Shown here: positions 49,208 through 59,791 of the stretch, piece by piece
Layout: each line of letters opens with the position of its first letter
Position numbering within the stretch: the first letter of the stretch is position 1
Source: Cryphonectria parasitica EP155
Lineage: Eukaryota; Ascomycota; Sordariomycetes; Diaporthales; Cryphonectriaceae
Assembly: GCF_011745365.1 (NCBI RefSeq)
Contig: NW_024468917.1
Coordinates: 620,001 to 684,000 of the forward strand
DNA length: 64,000 nt
Direction of reading: 5' to 3'
Program-made: the position numbers and the translations under genes
The notes under the pieces: model-generated
What the model was told of the DNA's origin: nothing
Database searches by the model: none
The model's input: only the letters and a program-made list of their open reading frames with translations

Positions 49208-50284
49208 ATGTTTCGTCCGTCCACGAGCAATAAGGGCCCCACGGCTCCTCATTTTCCAACCTACCTCCTCCCAAGCCTGAAAGTGCCCTTCTTTCGCCGT
49301 CGTCAGAGCTCAATTACAACTGCGTCTCCGGCCACGTTGAACGAGGTCCCCTCGCTCAGTAGCTCGCCCTCGTCCACCGCCTCGGCCGATCACGGCCCAG
49401 GCTCACCCACCAGCCCTTCCGCAGGCGTTGAGATCTACACCCCTGGGCTTCCCAGCGACAGCCCTGCGCCTGTTGCAGCTCAGAAAAAGTCTAAGCATTC
49501 AGCCTCCCGCGATCCCACGCGCAACCGCCTAGCACGCAGCCTCCCCGACGTCCTCCGCTGCAATACGTGCGGCACAGACATCGCCTACGGGCTGCAGATC
49601 GTCTCCAAGGGGTTTACGGGCCGCCATGGGCGTGCCCTGCTCGTGTCTCCGCCGCCGAGCGCCTCCGTTCCCACGGCCGCCGACGGCGACAGCAACACGC
49701 CTGTGTCCCCTGGTCACCATGCCATCGCACGCGAGAGCGCCAACCTCGTGAATGTCACGGTCGGGCGTCCCGAGCCTCGGAACCTAGTGACGGGGGCACA
49801 CGTTGTGGCAGACATCAACTGCTTGACGTGTGGTGTCAAGATCGGCTGGAAGTACGTGGACGCTAGAGAGCAGGCCCAAAAGTACAAAGTAGGAAAATTC
49901 ATCCTCGAGACAGAGAGGGTAGCTCTCCTGCGCAGCTGGGAGGATATCCGGCCCGGCGAGGAAGAGGACCCGCACCGCCACTTCTACAGCTCGTCCGCGC
50001 CTGTGGGGTCTTTTGGCGGGAGGAGAAAGAGCTCCACTCCCGGTGGCCATAGGAAACAGAGCTGCTCGTCTGAGGGTGCGGATGGCGAGACCGCCTTTGT
50101 TGTCGAGGCCGAGGGCAGTGAGGGTGAGACCGAGGCAGAGATCGTTTTCGACTCCGACGACGAGGAAGAGTGTGAGGATATCTTTGCTGGTGTCTGGGAT
50201 GCTGCCACGGTAGCGGAACGTCGAAATTCCAAAGCTAGCAGTCAAGACATGAAGAAAGGCCGGATTACCAACGGATTTCGCTAG
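49208..50284 (+). CDS. Yippee-domain zinc-binding protein
   Basis: Yippee/Moh1-like domains hold one zinc through two CxxC pairs; their cellular role is poorly defined. This is a single exon of 358 residues. The first 110 residues are Ser/Pro-rich and disordered. The first CxxC is CNTC at about 119, and the second is CLTC in DINCLTCGVKIGWKYVD. The family signature continues with QKYKVGKFILE. Between the two pairs lies an insertion of about 65 residues, larger than in compact Yippee proteins. The C-terminal 120 residues are acidic and Ser/Gly-rich. A long pyrimidine-rich leader precedes the ATG. Confidence 0.88.
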   Translation: MFRPSTSNKGPTAPHFPTYLLPSLKVPFFRRRQSSITTASPATLNEVPSLSSSPSSTASADHGPGSPTSPSAGVEIYTPGLPSDSPAPVAAQKKSKHSASRDPTRNRLARSLPDVLRCNTCGTDIAYGLQIVSKGFTGRHGRALLVSPPPSASVPTAADGDSNTPVSPGHHAIARESANLVNVTVGRPEPRNLVTGAHVVADINCLTCGVKIGWKYVDAREQAQKYKVGKFILETERVALLRSWEDIRPGEEEDPHRHFYSSSAPVGSFGGRRKSSTPGGHRKQSCSSEGADGETAFVVEAEGSEGETEAEIVFDSDDEEECEDIFAGVWDAATVAERRNSKASSQDMKKGRITNGFR

Positions 50285-51004
50285 TGGCGTCCCAATCAGT
50301 TTTCGGGTTGAGGGTCGAATGCTCATGATACTGTCCCAGTAGGCATTGCATACTCTGTGGCTTTCGTTTTCTTCCCTTCTTTTCGCAACGTTTCTCATTT
50401 ACTCTTTTGCTTTCCTTACCACCGCCCCTCTTTCGCCGGGGAGGAGGGGGGGAGGGTAATAATTTGATACCAAGACCAGCATTTTCTTTTTTCATGATAT
50501 CTCATCTTGGGGAGGGGCGCGTAGGGGAATGAATGGTAAGGCCACGGCGGGAGTTTTGGAAGGCGTTTCAATTTGACTTCAGCCCCATTACGATACCAGT
50601 ATAGCACTAGCTAGATACAGATTCTTGAATGGGTTTATTGGTGCCATTGAACAATGACATTTTACTGTCCTGATCTAGACGGGCACAGGCGAAAACGCCT
50701 TTACTACTGTTCACCTGCTCAATCTCGTAATGAGAATCCTCTGCATGTGATGATGCTTTTTCGGCTCTCAAGGCACGGTGGGTTGTGGCGGGTTGAAGGA
50801 GTTGCCCGAGTAGGCAGGCACCTTGAGTGGGCTTCACGCCCGACCAACGGGCACTGCAGACGGGCACTGGGTGGATCCCCTGGCGTGCCCCTCAGCAACG
50901 CCCCAAGCCCCTCCACAACGCCGATTGTAGCCTTCTGCTGTTCTGCGGCCGGCTCATGGGAGAGGGGACTTCCTGACTGACCTCTCCATGCTCAACTATT
51001 TCAA
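50285..51004. other. Intergenic between Yippee gene and DUG1-like gene
   Basis: A 720-base gap with tandem genes. The 3' flank of the Yippee gene is purine/pyrimidine-biased (50350-50450). Nothing else was recognised. Confidence 0.5.
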
Positions 51005-52645
51005 ATGCCCCGCACACTCGTTCTCCGACTACCACCCATCACGCGAGTGATCACCAGTACCCTTCCGCCTCGTCGACTTGCCTCCTCTCTCTCTCACAGC
51101 AGAAAGAAGAAGCAGACAAGCTTAAATACTTTCTCTCTGCCCTGTGCTCCCAAGCAGCAGTCTCGAAGCTATCTCACCGAAGCTATTCGTGCCCACCAAG
51201 CTCGCAAGATGGCCGGTGCTCCTCAGCTCGACGGCTTCTTCAGCCAGGTCGACACCCTCGCTCCCAAGTTCATCGAACGCCTTGCTGCTGCTGTGGCCAT
51301 CCCCTCCGTCTCTGCCGAGGATGCCCGCCGTCCCGATGTCGTGCGTATGGCCCACTTCCTCGAGACCGAGCTCAAAGGCCTGGGTGCCGAGGTCGAGCTG
51401 CGCCCTCTGGGCAAGCAGCACGGGAAGGACAACCTCGACCTCCCGCCCGTCGTGGTAGCCCGCTATGGCAACGACAAGAACAAGCGTACCATCCTCGTCT
51501 ACGGCCACTACGATGTCCAGCCCGCCGAGAAGTCCGATGGTTGGGCCACCGAGCCCTTCACACTGACGGTTGCCGAGGACGGGAAGATGCTCGGCCGCGG
51601 CTCGACTGATGACAAGGGACCGGTTCTGGGCTGGCTGAACGCCATCGAGGCCCACCAGAAGGCCGGAGTCGACTTCCCCGTCAACCTGCTCATGTGCTTT
51701 GAGGGCATGGAGGAGTACGGTTCCGATGGGCTGGACGACTTCATCATGGCGGAGAAGGACAAGTACTTCAAGGATGCTGATGCCGTCTGCATCAGCGACA
51801 ACTACTGGCTCGGCACCGAGAAGCCCTGCCTGACCTACGGTCTGCGTGGGTGCAACTACTACAACATCGAGGTGTCGGGCCCTGGGGCCGACCTGCACAG
51901 CGGTGTGTTCGGTGGCACGGCGCAGGAGCCCATGACCGACCTGATACGGGTGATGGGCACCCTCGTCGACACCGACGGCAAGATCCAGATCCCCGGCATC
52001 ATGGAGCAGGTTGCCCCAGTCAGCCCCGAGGAGGAGACCCTGTACGATAGCATCAGCTTCACCATGGAGACCCTGCACGAGTCGCTCGGCAGCAAGACGA
52101 CCATCTTCGAGGACAAGAAGCCCACCCTGATGGCCCGCTGGCGATACCCCTCCCTGTCCCTCCACGGGATCGAGGGCGCCTTCTCCTCCCCCGGCGCCAA
52201 GACCGTCATCCCCGCCCACGTCACCGGCAAGTTCAGCATCCGCACCGTGCCGGACATGGACATCGACAAGACCAACGAGTGCGTCGCCAAGTACGTGCAG
52301 GAGCAGTTTGCCAAGCTCGGCTCCAAGAACACCCTCAAGGTCTACCCCCAGCACGTCGGCAAGTGGTGGGTCGCCTCGCCCAAGCACTGGAACTTCAGCG
52401 CCGCCGCCAAGGCCGTCGAGAGGGTCTGGGGCGTCGCGCCTGACTTCACGCGTGAGGGCGGCAGTATCCCCGTGACCCTCACTTTCGAGCAGGCCACGGG
52501 CAAGAACGTGCTTCTGCTGCCCATGGGCTCGTCGACGGACGGTGCGCACTCTATCAACGAGAAGCTGGACAAGAGGAATTATGTCGAGGGCATCAAGCTC
52601 CTGGGTGCCTACCTGCACTATGTGGCTGTTGAGCCTGCGCAGTAG
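51005..52645 (+). CDS. dug1: M20 metallopeptidase, Cys-Gly dipeptidase (DUG1/CNDP2 type)
   Basis: Dug1 cleaves Cys-Gly and other dipeptides in the alternative glutathione degradation route. From 51005 the frame encodes 546 residues; from the internal ATG at 51209 (MAGAPQLDGFF) it encodes 478, the usual cytosolic length. Metal-site motifs are the YGHYDVQP His/Asp, GRGSTDDKGP, FEGMEEYGSDGL and DADAVCISDN. The dimerisation-domain His is in GADLHSGVFGG, and the last metal His is in TDGAHSINEK. The extra 68 N-terminal residues are Arg/Ser/Thr-rich with no acid until near their end, resembling a mitochondrial presequence. The outer ATG has a C at -3, the inner an A. A 527-codon antisense ORF here is a shadow. 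Confidence 0.95.
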   Translation: MPRTLVLRLPPITRVITSTLPPRRLASSLSHSRKKKQTSLNTFSLPCAPKQQSRSYLTEAIRAHQARKMAGAPQLDGFFSQVDTLAPKFIERLAAAVAIPSVSAEDARRPDVVRMAHFLETELKGLGAEVELRPLGKQHGKDNLDLPPVVVARYGNDKNKRTILVYGHYDVQPAEKSDGWATEPFTLTVAEDGKMLGRGSTDDKGPVLGWLNAIEAHQKAGVDFPVNLLMCFEGMEEYGSDGLDDFIMAEKDKYFKDADAVCISDNYWLGTEKPCLTYGLRGCNYYNIEVSGPGADLHSGVFGGTAQEPMTDLIRVMGTLVDTDGKIQIPGIMEQVAPVSPEEETLYDSISFTMETLHESLGSKTTIFEDKKPTLMARWRYPSLSLHGIEGAFSSPGAKTVIPAHVTGKFSIRTVPDMDIDKTNECVAKYVQEQFAKLGSKNTLKVYPQHVGKWWVASPKHWNFSAAAKAVERVWGVAPDFTREGGSIPVTLTFEQATGKNVLLLPMGSSTDGAHSINEKLDKRNYVEGIKLLGAYLHYVAVEPAQ

Positions 52646-55600
52646 TGTATGCATATCATGTAGTCCTAGCGATATTAACATGGATTGCAAAAATGAAGAT
52701 ACCAAGCAATGTTCCCATGTCCCGCATTCTGGACAGCGTCCAGAGGCCCCTCGTTTTCTATTATACTTTATGACGCCAAATCAGATCCACTTGTATCCAG
52801 CTTTAACTACTTCACAAGTATTTTTTTTCAAGCCAATGTAGAGAGACAAGACTCTCTCGTGTTGCAACTAAGGTCCCCTCTGTCCTTCTCGAAGGGGAAC
52901 CGGTCCTCAAATCCGCTTGCAATCAGCTTCTTCGCTCCAGACCGAACCAAACCCCTGCTCTTAGACATGCGACTACTTGATACACCCACTCAGTTGGCCG
53001 TATGCTATTCCGACGAAACGCGCACCACATGTTCACCACGTCGGAACTCATTAAGCAATGATTGTCAGAAATATTACAAAGGACCCGGAGCGAATAGCTC
53101 TACCGACGGACAATCGCATATCACAGTAGTTTTTACGTAGAAATTTTCGACCGACGGCGTAGGCCACCTGCCGCACACCTATGCTCACGACCTGTGATGA
53201 TTCATCCCATCCGAGAATATTCCTTGGGGTCAGAGGTTCACATAATAATGGGAGAATCTCATCGAATACACAGGTAGAGGTTCCTTCTCGCCGTGCTCGG
53301 GATTCCTAACAAGCACAGGCGGTGAGGCCATCGGCCCCCACTACTTCCGCCACGCTCAATAGGTCCGGTATCCTCAAGACTGGATGGATAGATAGTATGG
53401 AGCACGTACTTTCGTACTGACAATGCGGCAGTAGCGTAGACATGGATGAGGCATGGCATTAGTGTGAGCATCGCCAAAGGCCAATCAATGTCTTACAAAT
53501 GGAAGGGGTGAGAACGATTGTAACCGGGATCCCGAATTCCTGACGAGCATGAAGACGGCACCATGGCGACAACCCTTTAGTGATGACGGCATAAGCTCAG
53601 CGATTCCTAGAATCGACTGTCCTTTAGGCTGCCTGGGCTCTCAACTATAGACCTGCGAACATGTTGGTGAATGACAAAGTCTACCAATGCCCTTCGCCCC
53701 GCTGCAGACCAGGAAATGACTGTGAGGGCAAGAACATCACTTCCCCCCAGCAACAACTATATACGCAGGCCTACTCCATCACTCTCAGCGAACAGACTCC
53801 TTGCTCACTTCGATCTCGGATATCATTTTCCCACTGTCCAGGATCTTCGTCTAGCCAAAGAACAATGTGTTTCCAACCACTACCAACCCTCCCCACCACC
53901 CGTGAAGCCATCCTCGACGCCTTCCACAGCCTCACAACCGGCATCGTCACCCACGACCAAGCCCTTTGCAAGTGCAGCTCCACCAACGACACCACCGTCG
54001 ACACCGTCGCCAGCGCCCACGACGCCGGCCTCTCTGAGACGATCTCGCGGAGTCACAACTTGGATGGCTTGGCACTTTGCTACGAGGATGTGCTGGGCGC
54101 AGGGGAGCCTGGAGATCATGTGAGAGGGGGCGGGGGGTTGAAACTTGGCTCTGGGTCTTGGGGGCGGGCGGGGGACTCTGTTGATTGTTGTTGATAATTG
54201 TTGGCAAGGGATATGATGTTTTGTTTCCTTATCTCTGGTATTTTATTCTATTGACTCGGTGGCTATGAGGCTCTCGAGGGTGGAATGTTATGTGCTGAAG
54301 AGAAAGACTTGTTTAATCGAATAGAAAGTACGAGCTAATCAAAATAAAAACACGAGATGGACATGAGAAGTATTCAGGGTTTCTCGCGTGCAAGATGATC
54401 AACATGATTCTATAACGCGGCTGAGGGAGTGCAAGACAATAGCAAAAGAAAACTCCACATCTCTTTATAAGGCTACGAGTCTATGACTGAAATAACGGGT
54501 TTGTAAGACACCTAGTTGAGAACCATAATAGTCCATGTTACCAATTAATTTTTCTGTTTCCATTTGTCTTAGAAGGCGTCTGTTTTCTTCAATGTTATTG
54601 CACTTTGCCTCCCTTGTTACTTAAATGTTCTGCTCAATTCCGTAAAATAAAAATGACTCGACAGATATTCCAAAATTAGAATATGCTATTTCTAAGCACG
54701 CAAGTCCTGGTAGGAATCTACAGCCTTTGGACATGTACCACAGGCTGTGTAGTCCCTAAAAGGGTGCCATTGACCTATCAAATGTGTCGTTGAGAACGAG
54801 GATGAGTCCTGAGGGGAGGTAGTGAATTGAGAAGTGAGTCATTTCTAGGCTGCATGCATGTGTACTGATAAGCTGTACGTCCTGAGGGAGAGAAGGGGGG
54901 GGGGGGGGGGCGGACAATAGGCGCCCTTCACAGTTACAAGTTGGCTCAACAATCATGAGTGGACAGACTATTGATGCTGATCTCTAAGGCCTCAATGTAT
55001 GTGATGATGGGCATCTGCAAGCATAGCGCCGAGGAAGTGCCAGGGCTGAAGGGGTTTTGCGTCAAAAAACGAGACTGCGAATTAACCCCATTGGGCAGAA
55101 CAGGCAGCCAGCAGGCTTGAAATAACAAGAGTCATAACAGGGTGTAGACGGAATGAGGCTGTTCATGTACAACGTCTTCGGGCCGTTCAGTGTCTTGCAG
55201 AAAGTGCAGGAATCTCTTTCCGGAAGCGTCCTCACTCCTGTGAAGCGATGACCTTGTGGTGAAGACGAGGATGTGCAGCCTCTCATGCAACCTACTTGGT
55301 TAGCTGCACTAAAACGCGTCGTGAGAGGCAGGGGTTTTAAGAGGTTTCTGTCCAATGAGACCAGGCCAGGCGGAAGCCAGGAAGGCGTGTCAGGGATACT
55401 GAGGGCGTTGGTGTGTTTTGCCAGCGGGACGGGGCGGGCCACTAAGAGCCACTGGTTTCTGCACCTGTGGGCCCTGTAAGTCGGGCTCACGCGTCTGTCT
55501 GGCGTTATGGCTAGGCAAGTCAGCCATTCGTAACGGTTTGGCAATGTTATTGAAGCCTTGAGGGGTCGGGATGCTGATGGCACATGATGTACCGTCATGT

Positions 55601-56617
55601 TATGTTCTGTAACCCTTGAGTCTCCCTCGATAAGGTATCGAGGCCTCATTCCGTAACTTACAGTGGTAGTGACACGAGGGAGAGAAGGGTAGGTGAGGGA
55701 ACCTTTGGTGACCCTGGTGCCTACAAAGCTATAGGCTACATGACGATACTTTTACCTGCTGTGTCCCCCCCCCCCCCTCCCAACACCCCGGGCATCCTCC
55801 CCCAATTCCCAATTCTGTTCTCTAGCGGGCCCCATCCTTCCCCTTCCTGCCTATTACCATACTGTTAGCACTGCAGGAGGGCCACCCCGTCCCCGCTCCT
55901 CCACTTCGCTGGTCCACTCATGTATGCTTCTCGCCTATCACTGCAGCACCTCCCACTCGTACCCTCATCCGTCACCTTGATGTTCCTTCCCTGGTCGAGC
56001 ACGTACTCTAACAGGCATAAGCTTTGACACCCACGACCCGATATCGATACGATTGACTGGATCCCTTTGCGCCTCACTTTTGCTCCAGTCGCCTGCGCTT
56101 CGTGATTCACGCTCCAGCTACCATCGCATTTGCGCCATCGTCCGCCTCGTTTCACATCATCCTCACGAAATCTCGACGCATAAATATTCAGAGTCGCCTG
56201 TATCTGTTGCAGCATCTCCCGCCATTCAATCCTCCCAATGTGGTCAGTGCCTGCCTGAGGATCCCCTCGAAGCCAAACAATGACCCGCCACAGGTGCATG
56301 CACTCCGTGTCACGGACTGGAGAACTGACAATGGCAGCAGTATAGAGACCGTGCGATGTGCTAAGCTCGCTTCTCCCCCTCATGCGACCCAGCTGTGCTG
56401 GTTTGGGTCGCCCACTATATATTACGCCTCTCCCCCCCGCGACCATTTCGTCTCCTCCGCCCAGAGTTCCCACCTGGACTTCTCGACCTTCCAACCCGAC
56501 CTCGACCTCCTCGACCCGACCCGAACCGTCCCGCGCGCGCCCGTGTTGGCGCCGTCTCTACGCTGGCCCCATCTCGAGAGACTCGTTGGGACTAAGAGAT
56601 GAGCTCAGTCGTGCTCG
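52646..56617. other. Largest gene-poor region of the window (4 kb)
   Basis: Apart from a possible 109-codon gene at 53865-54194, this stretch holds no supported gene. It includes an AT-rich block (about 54250-54720), G16 at 54895-54910 and C13 at 55765-55777. The last 700 bases are a pyrimidine-rich leader for the next gene. Long minus-strand ORFs at 55062-55649 and 55865-56494 show no family or codon support. Confidence 0.5.
53865..54194 (+). CDS. Possible small protein gene (109 aa), unrecognised
   Basis: From the ATG at 53865 (A at -3) the frame reads MCFQPLPTLPTTREAILDAF and continues with strongly C-ending codons (GCC, GAC, ACC, ATC), unlike the surrounding DNA. It contains four to five cysteines, including a CKC motif, and no membrane span. 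The last 25 codons are Gly-rich and lose the coding bias after GDH, where GTGAGA could be a splice donor, so the 3' end is doubtful. I do not recognise a family. It may be a real small gene or a decaying fragment. Confidence 0.4.
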   Translation: MCFQPLPTLPTTREAILDAFHSLTTGIVTHDQALCKCSSTNDTTVDTVASAHDAGLSETISRSHNLDGLALCYEDVLGAGEPGDHVRGGGGLKLGSGSWGRAGDSVDCC

Positions 56618-59600
56618 ATGGCCGCTACTCCGTTTCCACCACCTCCCCTCCACGCCTCCTTCTCACCATTTAACATCTTCAATGATGGCGGCGCCGCCAG
56701 GAACACGCCACCACCTGTGAACCCTAGTCTGCCTGGAGGACCGTGCAACTTCGTCGATCTGACCCATGGACCAAATGGACCAAGATGCGGCTGCCGCCGC
56801 TTCTGGAGCCGTCAGGTTACTGGCGCCGGGAACTCAGCAGTGGATCATATGAGCTGGTGTATGTGTTCGCACCATGCGTGCTTCCACGATGATGTTCAGA
56901 ATACCCAAGGACAGCCCACATCCGCACCGGTGGTGGACAACATGCGTGGACAGGAAAATGAGCGGCCAAAATCGAATAGGGCACCACTGAGCCCGGTCCA
57001 GGACTTTACTTCGTTTCATATGCCTAATAGCATGGACGCAGCCGCTATGGACCTCACTGCATTCAACTTTGATGCATTCCCGCTGGACCAAGGACTTGAT
57101 GTGGACCTGCCGCCGGCCAACCCACCAGGACCCCCGCCACAGGACAATGATTCCATGCCGGATACCATGAGCTGGAAGAATGTGCTGTCTACGCAGGGCG
57201 GCCAGACTCCTCTGCCTCCTCTACCCTCACAATGTCTCTTGCCAGACTCACAAGCAGCTTCCACTACCACTTCCGGCTCATTGAGATACCTAAGACCATT
57301 CGGCGGAAAGGGACTGAATACACTAAGTAGTGTGCCCTTGAAGAATTGTGATAACATCAGCAATGAAAATGCAAACAGAGACATCGCATCTGTGCCGGCG
57401 TCAAACCCAGCTGTCGGATCTGGAACCAAGACCCTCACCCCGGGGCTGCTCCGCGGCATGCAATCGTCGCCTGCCTCCCCTGCCCTGCCCGCTGGTCGAG
57501 ATGCTGAGACCTTGCAAGGCCTGGCAGATACCGTTAACGAACACGAACAACGACTCGACAGGCTAGAGACGGGTTCCATCTATAATGCGGCTCACGAGGA
57601 GTGCACAGATAGACATGACCTGGCTGATCTTCGGGTGACGGAACTCGAAACCCGTATGGACGATGTCGAGAAGAAGCTCAGCGACGACACGACGAGCGTT
57701 GGTAGCACTCGCCACACTACTCAACGTGATGACGACGCCACCATCAGTGTTGTATCTGGCCCCGTCGCCGACGCAGCCGCTGTTGCTGGTAGCGCAGCTC
57801 TGAGCAGCCAGCTAGAGACCCTGAAGGCCTGCGTCAAGCAGCTCTCGGCTTCTTCCGTGCCATCTTACAGCTCTCCTTGGGAGCTGGAAGTGGTCTTCCT
57901 CCCGTTCCCCCTCAAGGGAATCTGGCAAGCAGCACAAGAATTTAAGACACCTCGGCTGTCTGCAGGGCGGGACGAATGGGTACAGACACCCAATACTAAC
58001 AGTAGAGCAACACCAGACCCACAGGCACTTGCGGCGTGTGATGAATGGGTCGGGGAAGACTCGGCATGGCTGCTGCCTAGAGCTTGCGTTCCCGGCCGCA
58101 TGATCGACCAGCGCTTGAGAAGCCGTGGCTTGATCAAGACTGTATCAGTTCGGGGCCCTGATGCTCGGAGTGTGCAGCTTGCAGTGGGACATGCCTTCGA
58201 GAGCATTCTTTGCTTGATGCCCAGTCCTGCCGATCCCAGATCCCCTTACGCCTCCGATCCACGGGTCGAAAGATTCTTCGGCTTTCGACAGCCGTGGGTT
58301 CCGCTTCGAAAAGTGCACAAGGATTCTCGGCTTCGCTTGTTGTCCCCGGCGGAGCTTGTGACACCTGTCTCATGGGACACTACCTTTTTGATGAACGTTG
58401 TCATGAAAGCAACGGGCATACATCGGCTGTACATCACTCAGCCCGAGGCATATCTTCAGGACAGCCACCTGTCGAGTTACAGAGGTGTTGAGCCTGGCTG
58501 GACGTGGCAGAAGCTTCGCGAGCTCACGCGCGTCCATCCCGAATCGCAAGCCAGCAACAGCGGCTCCGAGATACTAGAGGCCGACGCCCTCGAGGAGTAT
58601 TGGCAATATAATGCTCGCCTTGATGAGCCTTCGCGCCCTCGGCTGCCCCCCATGGACTTACATCAGGCCCGCGAGAGAGCGCTCACTACCTCCAGAACGT
58701 CGGACGGCTCCACACAGCAGTTCTTCACTGGGCCTTCCAACATCGTGTCCTCGATGAGCCCTATACTCATGCGAGGACAGTCACCGCTCGGCCAGAGGGA
58801 GCGGAGAGGCTCCCGGCCGCCTTCCATCCGGGCGGTCTCGGTACCACCTATTCACTCTCCGGTTCTGTCATCTCCGCGCAGCAGTCGCCGAAAGTCGTCG
58901 TGCGCCATCCCTCCTACATTTACTAGTAGGTCCAACAATGGGCGTCACTCTTCACCCCTCGTACCTGGCCGTCCTAGTCCTCGTCTCTCTCTGGTCACCA
59001 ATCCTCCTCCAATCTCTATAATTACAAAAGATAGACGGAGGGCCACTCGGTCACCATCCATCCGCTTCCAACACACCCCGCGCTACAGCCATCGGTCGTA
59101 CAGTCGCAGCCCCAGCGTAGCGCCTTTCTTCCAGAACATGGTTACTGAGGAGTCGCTTCGAGGTGAACGCCGCGTGACTTCTTTTGCATACGCCACCCCA
59201 TTCAGCAATGCGCCGCCAGAATACCCGTCACAGCGAGTACGGAACCGCACTGTTCGACTGCTCGAGAATGACGACGAGGACATGGCCTCTGATGATGACC
59301 ACGGCAGCTCTACAGACAACGACGACGACGATGACGACCCCGACATTGATGTCTACGAAGATGAAAATGACATGCTCGATAACATAGAGAGCGACTCTGA
59401 TCACCACCATCACCACCACCACCGTCGCCGCTCATCAAGCCAACCAAGACAAGCACACAACCAACCCTTGCAGGAACAGCAGTCGTCGTCACAGCCACAG
59501 GGCCCCGAAGACGAGGTCTGGCCTGGCATCGAAGACAATGCCATGTCAGATGAAGAGAATGTCAACCCTCATGAGGCTGAAGAAGGGGACGAGATGGATG

Positions 59601-59791
59601 ACGGCAGCGATACCTCGTCCGAGCCATCAGAGTATGCCAGCACCCAGCGAGCATGGCAATTGCTGGCTGCCGGCGGGGGCAGGGAGATGACGCACGGTCT
59701 CGAAGGGGACGAGGCCGGGGTCGGGAGCACGGGATTCCATATCCATGAGGATGAGGGTGAGGATGAATCTGACGGTCAACATGAGTGGTGA
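56618..59791 (+). CDS. Large uncharacterised protein: Cys/His cluster, coiled coil, acidic tail
   Basis: I do not recognise a named family. A single exon encodes 1057 residues. Near the N-terminus a Cys/His cluster combines CNFVDLTHG, RCGCRRFW and WCMCSHHACFHDD (about residues 43-92), which could bind metal. A heptad-like stretch at about 295-350 (EHEQRLDRLETG, RVTELETRMDDVEKKL) is a likely coiled coil. A conserved-looking core at about 420-620 contains WELEVVFLPFPLKGIW and ARSVQLAVGHAFESIL. The last 350 residues are Ser/Arg-rich, then highly acidic, with a 7-His run near 930. The layout suggests a nuclear or chromatin-associated scaffold, which is only an inference. No signal peptide or membrane span is present. 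Confidence 0.85.
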   Translation: MAATPFPPPPLHASFSPFNIFNDGGAARNTPPPVNPSLPGGPCNFVDLTHGPNGPRCGCRRFWSRQVTGAGNSAVDHMSWCMCSHHACFHDDVQNTQGQPTSAPVVDNMRGQENERPKSNRAPLSPVQDFTSFHMPNSMDAAAMDLTAFNFDAFPLDQGLDVDLPPANPPGPPPQDNDSMPDTMSWKNVLSTQGGQTPLPPLPSQCLLPDSQAASTTTSGSLRYLRPFGGKGLNTLSSVPLKNCDNISNENANRDIASVPASNPAVGSGTKTLTPGLLRGMQSSPASPALPAGRDAETLQGLADTVNEHEQRLDRLETGSIYNAAHEECTDRHDLADLRVTELETRMDDVEKKLSDDTTSVGSTRHTTQRDDDATISVVSGPVADAAAVAGSAALSSQLETLKACVKQLSASSVPSYSSPWELEVVFLPFPLKGIWQAAQEFKTPRLSAGRDEWVQTPNTNSRATPDPQALAACDEWVGEDSAWLLPRACVPGRMIDQRLRSRGLIKTVSVRGPDARSVQLAVGHAFESILCLMPSPADPRSPYASDPRVERFFGFRQPWVPLRKVHKDSRLRLLSPAELVTPVSWDTTFLMNVVMKATGIHRLYITQPEAYLQDSHLSSYRGVEPGWTWQKLRELTRVHPESQASNSGSEILEADALEEYWQYNARLDEPSRPRLPPMDLHQARERALTTSRTSDGSTQQFFTGPSNIVSSMSPILMRGQSPLGQRERRGSRPPSIRAVSVPPIHSPVLSSPRSSRRKSSCAIPPTFTSRSNNGRHSSPLVPGRPSPRLSLVTNPPPISIITKDRRRATRSPSIRFQHTPRYSHRSYSRSPSVAPFFQNMVTEESLRGERRVTSFAYATPFSNAPPEYPSQRVRNRTVRLLENDDEDMASDDDHGSSTDNDDDDDDPDIDVYEDENDMLDNIESDSDHHHHHHHRRRSSSQPRQAHNQPLQEQQSSSQPQGPEDEVWPGIEDNAMSDEENVNPHEAEEGDEMDDGSDTSSEPSEYASTQRAWQLLAAGGGREMTHGLEGDEAGVGSTGFHIHEDEGEDESDGQHEW

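Noticed and set aside
51122..52705. 527-codon ORF antisense to the dipeptidase
   Set aside because: It is a reading-frame shadow of a C3-biased exon. Its translation is Leu/Val/Gly/Asp-rich without any family motif.
55062..55649. 195-codon minus-strand ORF
   Set aside because: Low coding character, no family and no flanking exon signals.
55865..56494. 209-codon minus-strand ORF
   Set aside because: It lies opposite the pyrimidine-rich leader of the 1057-aa gene and has no recognisable domain.
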